Source of the DNA: Aurantiacibacter atlanticus
GTDB taxonomy: Bacteria; Pseudomonadota; Alphaproteobacteria; Sphingomonadales; Sphingomonadaceae
Assembly (NCBI RefSeq): GCF_001077815.2
Contig: NZ_CP015441.1
Location: 149,960-213,959, forward strand
Length of the DNA stretch: 64,000 bases
Direction of reading: 5' to 3'
Below are positions 18,565-26,982 of the stretch, in pieces (within the stretch, counting starts at the first letter, position 1; each line of letters starts with the position of its first letter). Made by a program: the position numbers and the translations under genes. The notes beneath the pieces were generated by a model. It was not told the DNA's origin. It saw only the letters and a list, made by a program, of their open reading frames with translations, and did no database searches.

Positions 18565-19818
18565 TCATTGTGCGGCCAGCCTGATCAGTTCGGCGGCAGC
18601 TTGTCCCCGGTCTTCTTGCGCAGCAATCAACGCCTCGCGAATGGCATCGCGCGCTTCGGCTGCGCTCAACACTTCGATCAACGGAAAACGGCCATTGCGA
18701 TAACCGATGCGGACGAGCCGAAGAGCCTCCTCGGCCTGGGGGAGTGATGTCGTGGAAAGCGTCTCGACGCGCGCTTCGGCAGCAAGATATTGCGATCGTG
18801 CGCGCGTCACGGCTTGCTCGAAATCGGCCAACGCTACAGCCTCGCGAGCATTGGCGGCGCGCAGCCTTGCTTCGGCTGCAGCGATATTGCCCTGATTACG
18901 ATTCAAGAAGGGAAGCGGGATCGAGACACCGAGAAGAAAGGCACTGTCATTGCTTTCCTCGAAGCGTCGAACACCGGCGGAAACGACGGGATCGGGAATG
19001 CGCAGGCTGCGCTCACGATCGATCTCGGCGGCGGCGGCGGTGCTTTCCGCACGCGCCACTCGCAATTGCAGACCGCTTGCTGTCGCCATTACAGCACCGG
19101 GCGGTTCGATCCCGGGGAACCTGCTCGGAACAAGCGGCGGCGCCCCCTGATCGCCCCATAGCGAGGCGAGGGCCGTTCGGGCTGCAAGACTTGTCGCTTC
19201 GGCGGCCTGAAGTTCGGCTTGCGCTTCCGCCAAGGCCGCTTCGGCCCGAAGAGCACGGAGCGGGGGCTCGCGCCCGACTTCTACGAGGAGACCGGCAATG
19301 CGGGCGAGCTCTTCGTTTCGCTCAACCACATCGAGGGCCAGTTCGACGCGCGAGGCTGCTGCAGCCGCTGCTACGTAGCGTTCACGGACAAGAAATCCGA
19401 GTTCGGCCCCCGCAAGGTCAGCCCGCAGATCCGCCAGCTGTGCCTGCGCCCGGGCAGCCTCGACGCGTGTGCCGCGTTTACCTCCAAGTTCGAGCCGCTG
19501 TCCGACAGCAAGCGTATATTCGGTGGCGCTTAGCCCGGAGAAGGCCCCACTCCCGGCGATGTTCTCGACCTCGAGCGATATTTCAGGGTTGGGCCGCAAC
19601 CGCGCCTGTCCGACAAGAGCCTGCGCCGCCTCGGCTTCCGCTCGAGGGCCGACGATGCGCGGGTTTAACTCGGTGTTAGCGGGTTCGGCAACCACGCCTG
19701 TCCGGCCCAACGCCTCGTCGAGCGTCAGAAGCTCCCGCTCCTGCGCTGCCACAGGCGTGACAATTGCGGCGAGGGTTAGCCCTGCTATCAGGGCCCCTCG
19801 CCATTTGATGGCTGGCAT
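18565..19818 (-). CDS. czcC: outer-membrane efflux channel, CzcC
   Basis: 417 residues with a signal peptide (ends 'APVAAQE'-like, ~25 residues) and the two TolC-type repeats; 'VGQRLELGGKRGTRVEAAR' is the hallmark of CzcC/CusC proteins and recurs as 'VSIPLPFLNRNQGNIAAAE' in the second repeat. It is the outer-membrane duct of the czcCBA pump. It overlaps the upstream end of czcB by four bases if the earlier czcB ATG is used. It begins 63 bases after the small His-rich gene at 19882, so that gene is probably in the same transcript. Confidence 0.93.
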   Translation of the reverse strand: MPAIKWRGALIAGLTLAAIVTPVAAQERELLTLDEALGRTGVVAEPANTELNPRIVGPRAEAEAAQALVGQARLRPNPEISLEVENIAGSGAFSGLSATEYTLAVGQRLELGGKRGTRVEAARAQAQLADLRADLAGAELGFLVRERYVAAAAAASRVELALDVVERNEELARIAGLLVEVGREPPLRALRAEAALAEAQAELQAAEATSLAARTALASLWGDQGAPPLVPSRFPGIEPPGAVMATASGLQLRVARAESTAAAAEIDRERSLRIPDPVVSAGVRRFEESNDSAFLLGVSIPLPFLNRNQGNIAAAEARLRAANAREAVALADFEQAVTRARSQYLAAEARVETLSTTSLPQAEEALRLVRIGYRNGRFPLIEVLSAAEARDAIREALIAAQEDRGQAAAELIRLAAQ

Positions 19819-19881
19819 TTTTCAAAACTCTCTCTGCTGACAAATCGAAATGCGCTGCGTCAAGCAGCGCAGTGACGGTCG

Positions 19882-20229
19882 TCAGGCGCGAGGAGGGCGT
19901 TTGGGTAAATTGCTCGCATCGCCGAATAATTCTTCGGCCATATGCGACCCAACCGTGATGTTAAGCCGGTCGGGCATGTCGTTTAAAAGCTTCGATTTCA
20001 GTGCTGCGGCGACGTGATGGCAATGCCCGTGGGCGCATTCCTGCTGCTCCGGGCTTTCGTTTTGCGGGCTCTCGTCCGCATCAATGTCGAACATCTGGAC
20101 CGAATAGGCTATTTCTGACAGCTCGTCCGCACATTGCGCTGCTTCGACCGCCGGAGACGCCATCAGCGCTGCGACCGCCAAAAGGGCGGCGACAATCCTG
20201 ACGGGAATCAAGGCGTTCAGATCGAACAT
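19882..20229 (-). CDS. small periplasmic His/Cys protein of the czc operon
   Basis: 115 residues from ATG 20229 ('MFDLNALIPVRIV'), with a signal peptide ending near 'SPAVEAAQC'. The mature part has Asp/Glu-rich 'FDIDADESPQNESPEQQ' followed by 'CAHGHCHH', a dense soft-metal-binding cluster. It lies directly upstream of czcC on the same strand. A periplasmic metal sensor or buffer is likely from the motif and position, analogous in position only to other small proteins at the head of czc operons. A longer in-frame extension to 20415 has no start signal. Confidence 0.72.
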   Translation of the reverse strand: MFDLNALIPVRIVAALLAVAALMASPAVEAAQCADELSEIAYSVQMFDIDADESPQNESPEQQECAHGHCHHVAAALKSKLLNDMPDRLNITVGSHMAEELFGDASNLPKRPPRA

Positions 20230-20559
20230 CCTGTGGCCCCTAACAAGGTGAAACGAAAGTTGAAACAAAAATCTTCTCGGTTGCTGTAATGTGATATTGT
20301 CACGAAGCGTCCGGACAATGAATATTGTTCGAGTAGTTTCTTTTTCGACCAAATTCCATGGAATGAATGCAGCGTTCTTATAAGGCGAAAGCTGATTAAT
20401 ATTCAAATTACCCAAGTTCCGTCATAATCAGCCATCCAATCCTAGATCACGACATCAGAATCTGGATTATCACGATGATAACGCTTCCAGCGACTGGAGG
20501 TGCAAGCACTTTTTTTGCTGTCTGGGTTCGGTGTCCATAGTCCCATTATAGCTTTCGCG
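20230..20559. promoter_or_regulatory. putative czc promoter region with two dyads
   Basis: 330 bases without a gene. Two AT-rich dyads are visible: GTGATATTGTCAC (20291-20303) and GGACAAT with ATTGTTC (20313-20330). Both lie about 60-100 bases upstream of the small His-rich gene. They could bind a response regulator or repressor; no two-component genes are in the window. Confidence 0.4.
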
Positions 20560-20973
20560 TCAGCGACCCGCGGAAGAGGCGGCTGGGTTTCGAGAAAGCG
20601 TTTCGATGATTTTGCATTCGGAAACCTCGCCGCCCGTGCAGGCCGCGACCACACTTCTCAGTTCGGAACGAAGCGCTTGTAGCCGACTGATGCGCTCGTC
20701 CACGGCTCGAAGGTGCCGCAAAGCGATGTCACCCGCCTCGTCACAGCTCTGATCCGGTCTCGCCTTCACGCTTAAAAGCGAGCGTGTTTCATCGATCGAA
20801 AACCCCAATTTTCGAGCATGCCGAATAAAGGAAAGGCGCTCGACGTCCTGCTCTTTGTAGGTTCGCTGCCCCGCTGCCGTACGCGCGGCTTCGGGCATCA
20901 GTCCGATATCCTCATAAAACCTTATCGTATTGACCTTGGTGCCCGTCGCCTTCGAAAGACCTCCGATAAGCAT
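20560..20973 (-). CDS. MerR-family metal regulator
   Basis: 137 residues with an N-terminal HTH ('MLIGGLSKATGTKVNTIRFYEDIG'-type start), a dimer helix, and cysteines at 77, 112 and 120, the same positions as in the regulator at 5946 and in the CadR/PbrR/ZntR group. It is divergent from the CDF gene at 21060 and should act on the promoter at 21022-21052. The CTGGEVSEC metal loop differs from the CEQGTVGTC loop of the other regulator, so the two may answer to different metals. Confidence 0.9.
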   Translation of the reverse strand: MLIGGLSKATGTKVNTIRFYEDIGLMPEAARTAAGQRTYKEQDVERLSFIRHARKLGFSIDETRSLLSVKARPDQSCDEAGDIALRHLRAVDERISRLQALRSELRSVVAACTGGEVSECKIIETLSRNPAASSAGR

Positions 20974-21021
20974 GAACTCACTCCTCCAGCTCCGAAACCG
21001 CGAACCATTCGCAATTTTGGC

Positions 21022-21052
21022 TTGCTCCTACAGTTGCTAGAGGTGTTACCTA
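21022..21052 (+). promoter_or_regulatory. MerR-type promoter of the CDF-FTR1-MCO operon
   Basis: -35 TTGCTC (21022-21027), a 19-bp spacer holding the partly dyadic CTACAGTTGCTAGAGG, and -10 TACCTA (21047-21052). The 19-bp spacer fits MerR-family activation. The CDF start codon is at 21060, only seven bases after the -10 box, so the transcript would be almost leaderless. Confidence 0.65.
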
Positions 21053-21059
21053 ATGCCTC

Positions 21060-21722
21060 ATGTCGAATAACGAAACATCGGATTGCGGCTGCACAGGCGA
21101 TACGCAAAGAGCAGGCGCAGACCCCGCCTATCGCCGCGCCCTTTGGATCGTCGTATTGCTCAATCTGGGCTTTGGCGTTTTCGAGGCCTTCGGCGGGTTT
21201 CTGGCGGACAGCCAAGCGCTCAAGGCCGACGCTCTCGACTTCATCGGCGATGGATCGATCACGCTCATCGGCATCCTTGCTCTTGCGTGGACTGCCCGCA
21301 CGCGCGCCCGGGTCGCGCTGGCACAGGGGCTGTTTCTGGGCGTACTAGGCCTCGGAGTGATCGGTCTGGCGGTCTGGCGATCGCTTAACGCGGTCGCGCC
21401 GGAAGCCGGCTTGATGGGCGGGATCGCCGTCGCAGCCTTGATAGTCAACATCGCGGCGGCGCTTGTGCTGATGCGGTTTCGCGAAGGCGACGCACATGTA
21501 TCCGCGATCTGGCTGTTCAGCCGCAATGACGCGATCGCCAATGTCGGAGTGATCATCGCTGCTGCCCTGGTCGCCTGGACCGGGCAAGCCTGGCCCGATC
21601 TGCTGGTCGCAGCGGTGATCGCACTGATCTTCCTGCATTCGGCCTATCTTATTGTCCGGCGTGCCACCGAGGAACTTCGCGCGCAGCATGTTTCGGCTCT
21701 CGGAAAGGCCGCCTCCAAATGA
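21060..21722 (+). CDS. small CDF-like cation efflux protein
   Basis: 220 residues, with an N-terminal 'SDCGCTG' cysteine pair, six TM helices of CDF type ('ALKADALDFIGDGSITLIG', 'WLFSRNDAIANVGVIIAA') and no C-terminal regulatory domain. No ribosome site is visible before the ATG, which sits at the predicted transcription start, consistent with leaderless translation. It overlaps the cytochrome c-FTR1 gene by four bases (ATGA). Divalent metal efflux under control of the divergent MerR protein is the likely role. Confidence 0.87.
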   Translation: MSNNETSDCGCTGDTQRAGADPAYRRALWIVVLLNLGFGVFEAFGGFLADSQALKADALDFIGDGSITLIGILALAWTARTRARVALAQGLFLGVLGLGVIGLAVWRSLNAVAPEAGLMGGIAVAALIVNIAAALVLMRFREGDAHVSAIWLFSRNDAIANVGVIIAAALVAWTGQAWPDLLVAAVIALIFLHSAYLIVRRATEELRAQHVSALGKAASK

Positions 21723-23659
21723 CGCTACGTGCTTTTGCGGTCCAATTGATCGCTTTCCTGTCGATCGCAGTCGCAATGCCCGCTTCCGCAGACACGCACG
21801 ACGAAGTCCAAACGACTTGGCGCCTGCTCGACTACATCGCGGTGGATTACATAGAAGCGGTCGAAGACGGTAAAGTCACCAACGAGCTGGAATATGCCGA
21901 AATGCAGGAATTTTCTGCTTCGGTAGTCGAACGCATGGCGGCCCTACCCGCAAATGCGCAACGTGCACAGCTGGTTGCGGATGCAGAGGCGCTTGCCGAG
22001 GCAATCTCGGCGAAAGTGGGGCCTGCTGTCGTCGCACGAGACGCGCGCAGGTTGGCAAGCGAGCTGATCGCGGCCTTTCCCGTTCCGCTGGCCCCGGACG
22101 CGGTACCCGACCTTGCGCGAGGCGCCGCGCTGTACGCCCAGAGCTGCGCAAGCTGTCATGGCGTAAGCGGAGACGGCGCCGGCCCCGCCGCAGAGGGACT
22201 CGATCCCCCGCCAATCGCTTTTGACGACGTCGCCCGAGCCCGCGAGAGGGGCGCTTTCGCGCTCTATCAGGTCATTGGACAAGGTCTCGAGGGAACCGCC
22301 ATGCCGGGCTTTTCCGATCTCCCGGCGGAAGATCGTTGGAGCCTTGCTTATTATTCTGGGTCCATTGCATTTCCGGAGGTAGAGCGGGGAAGGCGTATCT
22401 GGAATGACGAACCGGCGATCCGGGCACGCGTTCCCGATCTCGCTGCACTATCCGGTCTCACACCGGCAGCCCTCGGCGAGGCGATCGGCACCGAGCGGGC
22501 CGATGCCGTCATGGCCTATTTGAGGGCTCATCCTGAAGCCGTGGCGAGCGATACGACCGGCTCACTCGCTCTCGCGCGCGAACGATTGCAGCAAAGTCTT
22601 GCCGCTTACGAAGCGGGTAATAAAACCGAGGCGCGCGAACTTGCACTCTCGGCCTATCTCGATGGCTTCGAACCGCTGGAAGCCGTTTTAAGCACGCGCG
22701 ATGCCGATCTCCTCGCATCGGTCGAAATCGGCATGGCCGAGCTTCGAGCGGCAATCAGCCGCGGTGATCCGGTGGCCGCCGTCGCCGAGAAGGTGAATGC
22801 GCTCGACGTTCTTTTCTACCGGGCCGAGACGGTGCTCGCCCCGGCCAATGCCAGCGAAGCGTCGGCATTTTTGGGAGCCTTTGCGATCCTGTTGCGCGAA
22901 GGGCTAGAGGCATTGCTGATCGTGATCGCGATGATCGCGTTCCTGCGCAAGGCCGAGAGAACGGAAGTTCTGCCCTTCGTCCATGGCGGATGGCTCTCCG
23001 CTCTTGGGGCCGGAGCCCTGACATGGGTGGCAGCGACCTACCTAATCGGAGTGAGTGGTGCGGGCCGCGAGCTGGTGGAGGGGTTCGGATCGCTTTTTGC
23101 CGCTCTCGTCCTGCTGTCGGTTGGCATATGGATGCACGGCAAGTCGCAGGCCGGCGAATGGCAACGCTATATCCGGAAAACCATGCAGCACGCTCTCTCG
23201 CGCAGGTCCGCATGGTTTCTGTTCGGGCTGGCCTTCCTCGTGGTTTACCGGGAGGTCTTCGAGACGATCCTGTTCTTCGCAGCGCTCTGGAGTCAGGGCC
23301 ATACGGACGCGATTCTTGCTGGCGCTGCCGCCGCAATCGTCTTGCTAGCGCTGATTGCCTGGGCGATGCTGCGCTACAGTCGCCGACTGCCAATTGGAAC
23401 ATTCTTCGCGTATAGTTCGGTTCTGATCGGCATTCTTGCCGTCGTCCTGGCCGGGAAGGGTATTTCGGGGCTCCAGGAAGCCGGATTGTTGGGCATCACT
23501 CCGCTTCCGAATCTGCCCCGCATACCGATTCTGGGCATCGCACCGGCACTTGAGCCAGTGGCGGCGCAAATTCTCACGCTCGCGCTCATCGCGCTGGGTT
23601 ATTGGCGCAACAGAATGAAAGGCATGCAATCCGGAACACCGCAGGCCGAAACCGGTTGA
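21719..23659 (+). CDS. cytochrome c - FTR1 iron permease fusion
   Basis: 646 residues. Signal peptide (~1-24), a helical region, a c-type haem site CASCH (C143-H147) in a cytochrome c domain, a second helical stretch, then the FTR1 permease with seven TM helices. Both REXXE-type iron motifs are visible: REGLE (R393-E397) and REVFE (R511-E515). FTR1 proteins import Fe3+ made by a ferroxidase. A fused cytochrome could accept the electron. The next gene codes a multicopper oxidase, so the pair resembles yeast Ftr1-Fet3. Coupled to the CDF gene upstream by an ATGA overlap. Confidence 0.92.
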   Translation: MTLRAFAVQLIAFLSIAVAMPASADTHDEVQTTWRLLDYIAVDYIEAVEDGKVTNELEYAEMQEFSASVVERMAALPANAQRAQLVADAEALAEAISAKVGPAVVARDARRLASELIAAFPVPLAPDAVPDLARGAALYAQSCASCHGVSGDGAGPAAEGLDPPPIAFDDVARARERGAFALYQVIGQGLEGTAMPGFSDLPAEDRWSLAYYSGSIAFPEVERGRRIWNDEPAIRARVPDLAALSGLTPAALGEAIGTERADAVMAYLRAHPEAVASDTTGSLALARERLQQSLAAYEAGNKTEARELALSAYLDGFEPLEAVLSTRDADLLASVEIGMAELRAAISRGDPVAAVAEKVNALDVLFYRAETVLAPANASEASAFLGAFAILLREGLEALLIVIAMIAFLRKAERTEVLPFVHGGWLSALGAGALTWVAATYLIGVSGAGRELVEGFGSLFAALVLLSVGIWMHGKSQAGEWQRYIRKTMQHALSRRSAWFLFGLAFLVVYREVFETILFFAALWSQGHTDAILAGAAAAIVLLALIAWAMLRYSRRLPIGTFFAYSSVLIGILAVVLAGKGISGLQEAGLLGITPLPNLPRIPILGIAPALEPVAAQILTLALIALGYWRNRMKGMQSGTPQAETG

Positions 23660-23684
23660 CGACGCTCCGGGCAAGGGAAGCATT

Positions 23685-25274
23685 ATGATCGACAGACGTT
23701 CTATTCTTAGCGGTGCAGTGCTTGGCGCAGGTGCACTGGGAATAGCCGCGTATGCCCGGCGCGACCTGTTGACAGACCGGAATACGGCGCTTGCTTCGGT
23801 AACCGCGCGCTCGAAACTTCTCATTCCTCCTCTTTATTCAGGCGAACGAGATAGTGGCGAGCGAATTTTCGATCTCAATCTGCGCCTCGGCGTCTCGCAA
23901 TTTTTTGACGGGCTCGAAACGCCGACCATCGGTATCAACCAATCCTATCTAGGCCCCACGCTTGAGATGTACGCGGGCGACACGGTGCGGATGAATGTCA
24001 CGAGCGATCTGTCCGAAACGGCAACCGTCCACTGGCACGGTTTTCATCTGCCGGCGCGCGCCGATGGCGGACCGCATCAACCGATCGAGCCGGGAGGCAG
24101 CTGGACCGCGCGTTTCGATGTCCGCCAGCGCGCATCGATGTTCTGGTATCATTCGCATGCGCACCGCCGCTCGGGGCCGCAAGTCTATCAGGGTCTGGCC
24201 GGAATGATCTACGTCCGCGACAGCGCGAGCGAAGCGCTCGACCTTCCGAACGATTATGGCGTCGATGATATACCGCTGGTCGTTCAGGACCGCGCTTTCG
24301 CGAGCGATGGAAGCCTCATTTACTCCACACGTATGCACAATGTCATGATGGGGATGATGGGTGATACGATGCTGGTCAATGGCATCGTCGAACCCGTCTT
24401 TGAAGCAAAGTCTGATCGCCTTCGGCTGCGTCTGGTCAATGGCTCGAACGCACGCTTTTACCGTTTCGGGTTCGACGATGGCCGCAGCTTCCATCAGATC
24501 GGAACCGACGGCGGTTTGCTCGCCGCGCCGCTGCCAACCGACAATGTTGTTCTCGCCCCGGGCGAACGCGCGCAGGTAATCGTCGATGTCAGCGACGGAA
24601 GGCCGGTTTCGCTGCTTGCGGACGGGCTCGAAATCATGGGCATGGGAAATAGGGGCCGGGGAATGAGAGGGCCCGGACCCACGCGCGATTCCGACCGGCC
24701 GGTGGACAATTGGATGATGGGCGAACGGGAGCGTCGCGATGGGATGATGGGCGGTATGATGGATGAAAGGCGTCGCTTTACCGTGCTGGACATCCGGCCG
24801 GCCGCAAGCCGCAGGCGGGCGATCGCTATGCCGCGCCAGCTCGCTACCTTGCCTCAGATCGATCCAGGCGACGCGGTCCGGACGCGCCGTTTCGTTCTCG
24901 ATATGGGCATGGGAATGCGCATGATGCGTGGAGGCGGTTTTACCATCAACGGCAAATCGATGGACATGCAGCGTATCGACGAGACAGTGCGGGTCAATAC
25001 CACCGAAATCTGGCAGGTCGAGAATGCCTCGATGATGGCGCATCCGTTCCACATTCATGATGTGCAGTTCCGTATCCTCGACCGGAACGGCCGGGCACCT
25101 GAGGCGGCGGAACAGGGGTTAAAGGACACGGTCGTCGTCTATCCGGGCGAGACCGTGCGGCTCCTTTTGCGGTTCGAGGACTACACCGACCCGGATTTGC
25201 CTTACATGTACCACTGCCACATCCTCGAGCACGAAGATGCCGGCATGATGGGGCAATTCACCGTCACAGCCTGA
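23685..25274 (+). CDS. multicopper oxidase, CueO/Fet3-like
   Basis: 529 residues. A Tat-like start ('IDRRSILSGAVLGAGALG') precedes three cupredoxin domains. All four copper motifs are present: HWHG (H116-G119), HSHA (H156-A159), HPFHIHD (near 450) and HCHILEHEDAGM (H510-M521), the last with a Met axial T1 ligand. A Met-rich insert ('GMMGGMMDE', near residues 350-362) recalls the Cu(I)-binding segment of CueO. It can oxidise Cu(I) or Fe(II) in the periplasm. It follows the FTR1 gene by 25 bases, suggesting a ferroxidase partner; cuprous oxidase is the alternative. Confidence 0.93.
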   Translation: MIDRRSILSGAVLGAGALGIAAYARRDLLTDRNTALASVTARSKLLIPPLYSGERDSGERIFDLNLRLGVSQFFDGLETPTIGINQSYLGPTLEMYAGDTVRMNVTSDLSETATVHWHGFHLPARADGGPHQPIEPGGSWTARFDVRQRASMFWYHSHAHRRSGPQVYQGLAGMIYVRDSASEALDLPNDYGVDDIPLVVQDRAFASDGSLIYSTRMHNVMMGMMGDTMLVNGIVEPVFEAKSDRLRLRLVNGSNARFYRFGFDDGRSFHQIGTDGGLLAAPLPTDNVVLAPGERAQVIVDVSDGRPVSLLADGLEIMGMGNRGRGMRGPGPTRDSDRPVDNWMMGERERRDGMMGGMMDERRRFTVLDIRPAASRRRAIAMPRQLATLPQIDPGDAVRTRRFVLDMGMGMRMMRGGGFTINGKSMDMQRIDETVRVNTTEIWQVENASMMAHPFHIHDVQFRILDRNGRAPEAAEQGLKDTVVVYPGETVRLLLRFEDYTDPDLPYMYHCHILEHEDAGMMGQFTVTA

Positions 25275-25341
25275 ATCAGTAGCCGAGCAGAAGACCTGCC
25301 ACCGACAGCCTCCAGGCCCTCACCAATGCGAGAACCATTCC

Positions 25342-26982
25342 ATGAAAGCATCCGATCTTCTTGTCGCCGCGTTGGAAGCCGAAGGCGTCGAGTATATCTT
25401 CGCGGTTCCGGGCGAAGAAAACCTCGATCTTCTGGAGTCACTGCGGACCTCGTCGATCCGTCTGATCGTTACCCGGCACGAGCAAGGGGCAGGGTTCATG
25501 GCGGCAACCTATGGACGTCTTACCGGTAAAGCCGGCGTATGCCTTGCCACGCTGGGACCAGGGGCGACAAACCTCACGACGCCCGCAGCTTATGCCGCTC
25601 TGGGCGCTTTCCCTCTGGTCATGATAACCGGCCAAAAACCCATCAAAGTCTCGAAGCAGGCGCAGTTCCAGATCGTCGATGTCGTCTCGCTTTTCACCCC
25701 ACTATGTAAGATGGCGAAGCAGATCGTGAATGGGGAGCGCATTCCTTCGCTCGTGCGCGAAGGTTTCAGGAGAGCTCAGGAAGAGCGACCCGGTGCAGTT
25801 CTGCTGGAACTGCCTGAAGATATTGCCGAGGAAGAAACCTCCGAACCGGTCGTTGCGCCCCACCCCCGCCAATATGCGGTGGCCGGAGATGCCGCGCTAG
25901 ACGAAGCTGCCGAGCGAATTCTCGCCGCCGATCGCCCGCTGCTTTTGGTTGGTGCCGGGGCCAACCGACGTAGCGCCTGCAAGGCGCTCCGAAAGTTCGT
26001 CGACGATACCCAATTTCCGTTTTTTAATACGCAAATGGGCAAGGGAGTGCTCGATGAGGCAAGCCCCCTGTATCTGGGAACGGCGGCTCTATCGTCGGAT
26101 GACTATGTTCATTGTGCCATCGATCGCGCAGACCTGATCGTCAATATCGGCCATGACGTGGTCGAGAAACCGCCCTTTTACATGGAGCCTGACGGACGCA
26201 CCGTTATCCATATAAATTACAAGGCCGCAGAGGTCGACCAGGTCTATTTTCCGCAGCTGGAAGTCATTGGCGATATTGCCGGATCTGTCGAGCGACTAGG
26301 AAACCGGCTGCGCGGCAAACACCCTAGTGACCCGGCAGCCTACGCCAATGTCCATGAGGACATCGCGGCGCACATCCGCCAAGGCAGCGACGATGGCCGC
26401 TTTCCGATGGTGCCCCAGCGCATCGTTGCAGATGTACGGGCGGTCATGGGCCGGGACGACATCGTCGCACTCGACAACGGCATCTACAAGATCTGGTTCG
26501 CCCGCAACTATATCGCGCATGAGCCGAACACGATTCTGCTCGACAACGCGCTGGCGACGATGGGAGCGGGTCTCCCCTCGGCGATGATGGCAGCGATGCT
26601 GTCGCCCGAGCGCCGCGTGCTCGCCGTATGCGGCGATGGCGGGTTCATGATGAATTCGCAGGAGGTGGAAACCGCGGTCAGGCTCGGCCTCAACCTTGTC
26701 GTACTCATTCTCAATGATTCCGCTTACGGTATGATCCGATGGAAGCAGGAAGAACTTGGCTTTCCCGAATACGGTCTGAGCTTCGCCAACCCCGACTTCG
26801 TTGCCTATGCGAAGAGTTATGGTGCGACGGGCCACCGGATCGAGAGCAGCGAAGCACTGGTACCGACGTTGAATGAAGCGTTCGAAAGCGGCGGCGTTCA
26901 CCTCATCGACTTACCGGTGGATTATTCCGAGAACCGCAAGGTTCTGATCGATGAACTGAAGGCGATGGAGTGTCCTCAATGA
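25342..26982 (+). CDS. acetolactate synthase-like ThDP enzyme
   Basis: 546 residues, the size of catabolic AlsS or IlvB-type enzymes. N-terminal pyrimidine-binding domain with the catalytic Glu (E47 in 'TRHEQGAG'), a central nucleotide-type domain, and a C-terminal diphosphate-binding GDG...N motif ('VCGDGGFMMNSQEVE' to 'ILNDSAYG'). It should decarboxylate pyruvate or a related 2-oxo acid; the acceptor is uncertain. No small regulatory subunit is nearby. It starts 67 bases after the multicopper oxidase, so it may be in the same long operon, and overlaps the aldehyde dehydrogenase start. Confidence 0.87.
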   Translation: MKASDLLVAALEAEGVEYIFAVPGEENLDLLESLRTSSIRLIVTRHEQGAGFMAATYGRLTGKAGVCLATLGPGATNLTTPAAYAALGAFPLVMITGQKPIKVSKQAQFQIVDVVSLFTPLCKMAKQIVNGERIPSLVREGFRRAQEERPGAVLLELPEDIAEEETSEPVVAPHPRQYAVAGDAALDEAAERILAADRPLLLVGAGANRRSACKALRKFVDDTQFPFFNTQMGKGVLDEASPLYLGTAALSSDDYVHCAIDRADLIVNIGHDVVEKPPFYMEPDGRTVIHINYKAAEVDQVYFPQLEVIGDIAGSVERLGNRLRGKHPSDPAAYANVHEDIAAHIRQGSDDGRFPMVPQRIVADVRAVMGRDDIVALDNGIYKIWFARNYIAHEPNTILLDNALATMGAGLPSAMMAAMLSPERRVLAVCGDGGFMMNSQEVETAVRLGLNLVVLILNDSAYGMIRWKQEELGFPEYGLSFANPDFVAYAKSYGATGHRIESSEALVPTLNEAFESGGVHLIDLPVDYSENRKVLIDELKAMECPQ

